NCBI RefSeq assembly: GCF_009730915.1
Contig: NC_052482.1
Coordinates: 2,728,001-2,792,000 of the forward strand
Reading direction: 5' to 3'
Source: Dioscorea cayenensis subsp. rotundata
Lineage: Eukaryota; Streptophyta; Magnoliopsida; Dioscoreales; Dioscoreaceae
DNA length: 64,000 bases
Part shown: positions 58,691-64,000 of the stretch, piece by piece
Layout of the letters: each line of letters starts with the position of its first letter
How positions within the stretch are numbered: the first letter of the stretch is position 1
Notes under the pieces: model-generated
Seen by the model: the letters and a program-made list of their open reading frames with translations, nothing else
The model's database searches: none
Told to the model about the DNA's origin: nothing
Program-made: the position numbers and the translations under genes

Positions 58691-61690
58691 AGAGCAATAC
58701 TATCTGTAATACCCTGAACCTTTACATATCTGTTGGAAAATATATTCAGGGTATTACTACAGTTGCAGTAAGAATTTTCTACGTAGTCATTGCTGTAGAA
58801 ACCCCGAGGGGACTGAAACAGGGCTGACAGTGTAAAAGTTTTAAAAAGATTTTTGGGCTAAAGAGAGTAATAGAAAAAGGATTGATATAAAATATTTCTG
58901 AAAACCAAGGACTGAAAGGTAAGGCAGTAGGGACCTTTTTGAAAATATTGTGTTATACTTCAGGGACCATTTGATAGTTTCCAAGGACCTTTTTGAGAAT
59001 ACTATTTCATAATTCAGGGACCATTTGTGAGTTTTGCAGGGACTGACTTGTAAGAAGTTAAGTTTTTGAGGACTAAATGTAAATTTTTGGCTGAAAACTT
59101 ACATTGGGAGAAAAAAATCTAGACTCTGAGTGTTCATCTTCTTCATCTCCTTCTCATTCTTTCCCGTCTGATGGCATGAGTTAAAAAACAGAAAAACAAA
59201 GAAAGATGGGAGTGATGGAGCTCATGTCACTGATGGAGGAGAATAGGATGAAGTATTGTTTAGTGAAAGATTGTGATGATTTATTTATTGGTATACTTGA
59301 ATGTATGTGTATGTGTATTTGGTGGATTTGATGAAGAAAAAAATGATTTATTTGGGTTGAAAAAGCATGTTTAATTATTGTAGATGTATGAGTGTATGAA
59401 ATTGCTTTTGGAAAACCTCAGATTCGAGTTGAAAATCGCTTGAAATGGAGATGAGGGTTCTGAATTCATCGTAGCAATTCATCGTAGCATCGAGATTAGG
59501 GTTTGGTTTGATTAATTAAGTTGATGATGATGATGATTAAGGTGTTAATGAAGATGGTTGAATTGATTTGTTGGGTTTTAACCAAATTGATTTGGTTGGA
59601 TCAAAACCAAGTTGAAATTGATTTGGTTGAGTTGAATTGATTTGGTTAAGTTGAGGGCTGATCAAATCGAGTTGAGATGGTTTGGGTTTGGGTTCAGTTG
59701 ATTTGGGCTAGGGTTTTGGGTTTGAACCAAGTTGGTTCAATGGATTTTGAATAAGAATTGAGTTGGTTCAAGCTGGTTCAGTTTGATTGAGTTTGGTTCA
59801 GTGCAATTAAAAGCTTGGTTCAGTGCAATTGAGCTTTGGTTCGATGGAATTGAGATTGGTTCAGATTGGTTTAAGCGTGTTTAGTCTAAATTGAGTTGGT
59901 TTAAGTGCAATTGAAAGCCAGTTGGATAATGCAAGGGTCAGGTTTTTAACCGATTGGAGTGAGTGGGCCCAATAGAGTCTATTGTTGTTTATTGTATTTT
60001 TATTTTTGGGTTTTAAATGTGATATTTATTTTTATTATATTATTCTTTATAGGTGTTATTCGATCTTGGGAGGGAGTTCTGTGTCTAGGAAGGAACCCAA
60101 GGACACGGGTGTGAGTTGGTAGTGGCTATTATTTTTAAATAATTGATTAATTATTATTATTTTTGAAATAATTATTTAATAGCTAGTATTTTGAAAATAA
60201 TTGTTTAAGTATTTCTTTTTATCATGTTTAATTAGGCGTATAATGTTGAGGTATACGTATATTTACTTCTATTGATGTTCCCGACAATCGTATTGATACA
60301 TCGGTTTCGTATAATTATACGTAGTTTGTGAATAGTGAAAAATACATGTATATGTGATTTAATTATTCAATTCATGCATTTATTTCTATGGTTATATATG
60401 TTTTGATTTAGAATGATTTGTGAAATCATGTGAGCATTTTTAAAATGTTTTTACCAACAATATTTGTGGAATTGGTTTTCATTCCCGGAATAGGAATGGT
60501 ATCGTGGATCCGGATTTTTACTTGGTTTTATCGATTGTTATACTTTTGACATTGGCTTTGTGGAAATGATGTTTATTTTTCGTGATGTGAATGTCTTGTC
60601 CCGGATAAGGACCATGTGATGTGATTTATACGATTGTATTATCGCTACATTTACATGTTGGTTTGGATGGTGACGGCGGCTAAGGCCCGACTCTCTGCGA
60701 TGAGTGGGTCCCCACGGGCCGACCTTTTAGAGGTGGCGTGGTGGACTCGAGTGTTGATTTGTCCGGATCGGTGGGAGCGTAGAGCCCTGATTGGATGATA
60801 CATCGGGATCCCGGAGTCACCACACGGGACCGGTGGGCCAACGCTCGAGGTTATGAAGACCTTGGCGGCTCCCAAACCCTAGTCGTGACGGCGGCTAAGT
60901 GGGGAGAGTTTTTCCAGTCATGGAATTGAGAATGGATTTTTATATTACTTGTTATTTTTGGGTTGTGATGAGGGGGAAGCCCACTGTCAGCTCTTAGGAG
61001 GCGAGTCTCTCACAACAATTTGGATTTTCTTAGAAAATTGATTTGATATTGATTTGTGATGAATTTATGTTTCAAAAGTTCTTTAAAAAAATGTATTTTT
61101 GCTAGAATTCGGTATTTTTGGAAAAGTTGGAAAAATTATTTGAGAGGTTGGTATTTATATATTTTTATATATCACGTATTTGAATATTTGAAATTATTAA
61201 GCCACTACCGAGCCAACTCGAATGTCTGTCAGAATCGCAGGGGAGCAAGACCCTAGATTGCACTGTTCAAGTTTAGAGCTAGTCGGGGTTAAGTCCAAGA
61301 CCGCAGTGGGTCCCATACTTTTTCTTTTATATTTGTTGGTATCGTGATCTTGATAGCGGTTGTACCCACAAATTTGAGTTATTATATTTGTTGTATTTAC
61401 GTATTTGAATCCTGCAGATTGGTGTAAAGTTGTAAATTGTAATTTGTAAGTCTGATTTGGTTTCTGAGAGGTGTCAGGTTTCCAGTTAAAAAGGAATTTT
61501 TAACTGATGGGTGCCACATTTACCTCGGTAGAAGGGGTGGGTGTGACACTATCCATCACGAATAGCTTGTATGAAAAATCACACGAATACTAACTTCAGA
61601 ATTGAAGTTGCTAACCCCGGAGTTGAAAATGTTAATCCCAGCTCTGAGATTAGTATTTGTGTTGGATTTCGTGATAAATAGCATTTCTCT
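58691..61690. mobile_element. Small MITE split by a solo LTR
   Basis: The left end agagcaatactatccatcacga (read across the LTR insertion) pairs with the complement of the right end, agagaaatgctatttatcacga. Both are flanked by ttacatt (58684-58690 and 61691-61697). Without the insertion the element is about 150 bp. The 7-8 bp duplication suggests an hAT-type MITE. The LTR sits 14 bases inside its left end. Confidence 0.75.
58705..61548. mobile_element. Solo LTR, 2844 bp, chromovirus (Tekay-like) type
   Basis: The block starts TGTAATACCCTGAACC and ends GGGTGTGACA, with a perfect 5-bp target duplication ctatc on both sides (58700-58704 and 61549-61553). There is no gag-pol and no second LTR, so it is the product of LTR-LTR recombination. 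The TGTAATACCC/TGTGACA ends and the GC-rich CCACGGGCC..GGTGGGCC middle fit long LTRs of Tekay/Del-like gypsy elements. Inside are a GGTTCAGTTGATT-like degenerate repeat (about 59560-59930) and a repeated gtgacggcggctaag (60670 and 60885). Confidence 0.85.
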
Positions 61691-61697
61691 TTACATT

Positions 61698-63668
61698 AAT
61701 ACTTGAAATACATAATTATAAATTTGTGTGTGTATATGTATTCATATGAAATCTCTGATTTAATGGGGTGGATGTATAAAAGCTGTAATTCAAAGTAGTA
61801 TGGCTCAATTTTCTTTTCTTGACAAATGTAGACAAGGCATATCTTAGGGATGAAACATTCGAAGAACCGAGTTTTACGATACATGTGTCTTTCACCTGCA
61901 TGAGCTAAGATTTAAATTTGCTTTCTTAGTTGAACTAACATACTCTCATGTCATTGATTGTCACTAAAGTTTTCGGCTGGGATAAAGTTTGCATGATTAC
62001 AATGATAATTTTTCTTTTCGTGAGTTTAAAAAGTTTCACATAATACTTATTTTTCCCCAACCCTGACAACCATGTGAAAGATTATAACGACGACCAATTT
62101 GATAGTGATATTCATAGTTTATTGGCACCAAATCCCCTATTTACCGGTGAGGGCGCATGGTATATTTAAAAACTCCACACACATCTCTAACTATATTTAT
62201 ATAAAAATAAAAGATAAAAATAGTGATGTGCTTGTAAGTTGGAAAGTTATTGGAGGTCCATAAGTTCTCTCGTGCACAGAAGCAATGTACAAAACTTATG
62301 ACTCAAGTTATATAAAAAATAAAAATTTGTATTTATAGTATTTATTACATTTCTTAAGAAACAAAATTAGGTTTCAATCTTACAATGTAGACAATGTTTA
62401 ATAAATATTAAATACATTTAGGATGTTATTTTATACATACATGCTATATTATGATGTTAGGATTTTAGATTGTTATGCCATATAATGGTATCATCATTAT
62501 GTTTCATATATAATAATTACGCTATATAGTAGCATTTTATGATCGAAAAGTATGTTTTGTGTTTAAAATCAATTTTTTAAACAAGCTCTTTTCCACTGAT
62601 GAATAATAATGCATAAGATAAATACCAATACAAATGGCTTTAAATTTATTTATTTTGACCAAAAGGTTCATAGCCCAACTACTTTAACCTCAATGTGAAA
62701 GGTGTAGTATGGAAATTTAAAAACCCCCGAGCTCAACTTTCAGTAGACACAATAGTGGATTGAGTCTCAATTATGAGTTTCAGGTTTCTACCCAAATTTT
62801 GCATCACTGATGAGTGAAGCACAACCTAGATGATCTATTTTCGGCTAGTGTACATGTCTTTTAATTAACATATGCCCTTGCATTTGTCAAAATAAAAAAA
62901 AAAAAATTATATATTTATTTTGTTGCTATATTTATACACCCACGACGATATCTCTTAAAAAAAATTAAGAAAGAGTTTCAGGGGCTGTGTGAGAAGTGAA
63001 AGCAAAAACAAGTAATTTCAAACTTTCTAAGGGAGTAGAACACAAATATTGCTCTCTCAGACATAAATCCTTGTGAGTAAGAGCAATGAAGACATATAGA
63101 CGTAATAATGAACGGATGGATTTCTTTCAGGGTGATGATGATTGAATCTCCACCGTAGATTCAATGTTCCTTAAGTTTGTGGTTGAGCGCGTTGAAGGGC
63201 AACGTGCGGTCTGGATTGGCGGCTCGGGGAGCACCACGAAAGAGCTTATATAAGTCACGTGTTTTTTTATAATGGTTTTTTTTTGCTTAAATACCCTTAG
63301 AAATCTCATAATTATTGTACATATGACTTTTAATTTGATTTTGGTCCATAGCTTCACCGAAATATTTATTTTGGTATTGAAGTCAAAGAAATATTATTTT
63401 TTACTCAATTATATAAATATATTTATATGTACAATAATAAAGGAGTTCAAAGTTCCTCTAAAGTTCTAAATTATTCAAAATATCCCCTCTAACTTTTTAT
63501 ATATATGGATAGATAATGAGCCTTTGGATTAGAAGAGAGTTCCTTGATGCAAATGTACATAATTGGCTTCATTTAACAACTAGCCTACAGTGATGTGGCA
63601 ATAGGTGACAAGGCTTGATGATATGGAAGCTTGATGGAACTAATAGAGTCAATTCTTTAATATTTTGA
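61698..63668. other. Gene-free DNA
   Basis: This is AT-rich with no supported gene. A GC-richer patch at 63120-63260 follows a splice-acceptor-like ttctttcag on the plus strand but has no readable domain. Confidence 0.45.
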
Positions 63669-63911
63669 TCATATAGAAAAATGATTTAGTATTGATCCAC
63701 TTTCACTCTTAGAACCTACTAAACATTCATCTTCATCCAAGTTCTTGCTTGTTACTTTAATTTTGCCGAAGATGGCGTTTCTCAAGCACCGAAATTGCTT
63801 TGATATTGTCTGCAAAGCCAGCATTGTGTACGTCATCACAGATTCGGGTCCAGGCACTGCTTTAAAACTCGAAGCCACTACTTGCGCTTGGTGATGATAT
63901 TGTCTGTATCT
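63669..63911 (-). pseudogene. Fragment of a BEL1-like (BELL/POX) homeodomain gene
   Basis: After an acceptor-like gtag (63912-63915), the minus strand reads RYRQYHHQAQVVASSF, then TYTMLALQTISKQFRCLRNA and IFGKI. This matches the second half of the plant POX (BELL) domain, whose usual text is RYRQY.HQMQ..V.SFE and Y.ALALQTIS.HFRCLRDAI. In intact genes a homeodomain follows about 100 residues later, but here the frame stops at 63669 and no homeodomain exon is visible on the minus strand in the next kilobases. So this is a truncated copy, or a gene whose 3' part lies elsewhere. The 5' part would lie beyond the window. Confidence 0.75.
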
Positions 63912-64000
63912 CTACTCCACCTTTCATTTATTTATCATATAAAAATTAATCAATCAGTTAAATTAAAAAAAATATTAATAAATAAAAAGAAATCATCATA

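Noticed and set aside
1..64000. tRNA or rRNA genes.
   Set aside because: I looked for cloverleaf-type A/B boxes and rRNA cores and saw none. The only tRNA-related sequences are retrotransposon primer binding sites.

Overview
This is nuclear DNA from a flowering plant. It is AT-rich, its genes carry many introns with GT..AG boundaries, it holds Ty1/copia and Ty3/gypsy-type LTR retrotransposon pieces and MITE-like DNA elements, and its gene families are plant ones: HAK potassium transporter, NF-YB, CW-type zinc finger protein, plant SANT/RERE-like protein and BELL/POX. I cannot name the species. A monocot such as a yam is possible, but this is only an impression.

Layout. At the left, on the minus strand, lies a plant-specific SANT (arginine-glutamate dipeptide repeat-like) gene (344-3161). 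Its first half is intact, and its second half is broken by stops and frame changes that mostly fall at homopolymers. It ends in a minisatellite that encodes serial DLN motifs. From 4.6 to 13.8 kb there is gene-free AT-rich DNA with an hAT-like element (8222-10437) that contains what looks like a solo LTR. From 13.8 to 18.4 kb lies an old, decayed copia element on the minus strand. After about 6.7 kb of AT-rich DNA come two plus-strand NF-YB histone-fold genes (25106-25594 and 33376-33819), separated by a young copia element (27646-32500) with a perfect 5-bp target duplication, PBS, PPT and LTRs about 98% alike.

Next is a complete eight-exon HAK/KUP/KT potassium transporter gene on the minus strand (34718-38901, 744 aa). 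A Mutator-like element with long inverted repeats and a GC-rich, cargo-like core (39203-40271) sits just upstream of it. From 40.3 to 48.9 kb there is mostly non-coding DNA with an LTR-like stretch, a PIF/Harbinger-like MITE with perfect hairpins, and one orphan exon-like segment. From 48.9 to 58.2 kb lies an eleven-exon CW-type zinc finger gene (minus strand, 1791 aa). Its upstream region carries a small MITE that was split by a 2.84-kb solo LTR with a perfect 5-bp target duplication (58691-61690). The window ends in a fragment of a BELL (POX) homeodomain gene.

The host genes share a broad theme of chromatin or transcription (SANT, NF-YB x2, CW reader, BELL) plus one ion transporter. I see no operon-like or pathway link between them. 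No clearly new multigene system was found. The items most worth a second look are the NF-YB pair with substitutions at normally invariant positions, the DLN array, the GC-rich cargo in the Mutator-like element, the nested MITE/solo-LTR at the CW gene promoter, and a recurring CAG versus CGAG/CGA difference between paired LTRs that hints at a base-calling artefact.
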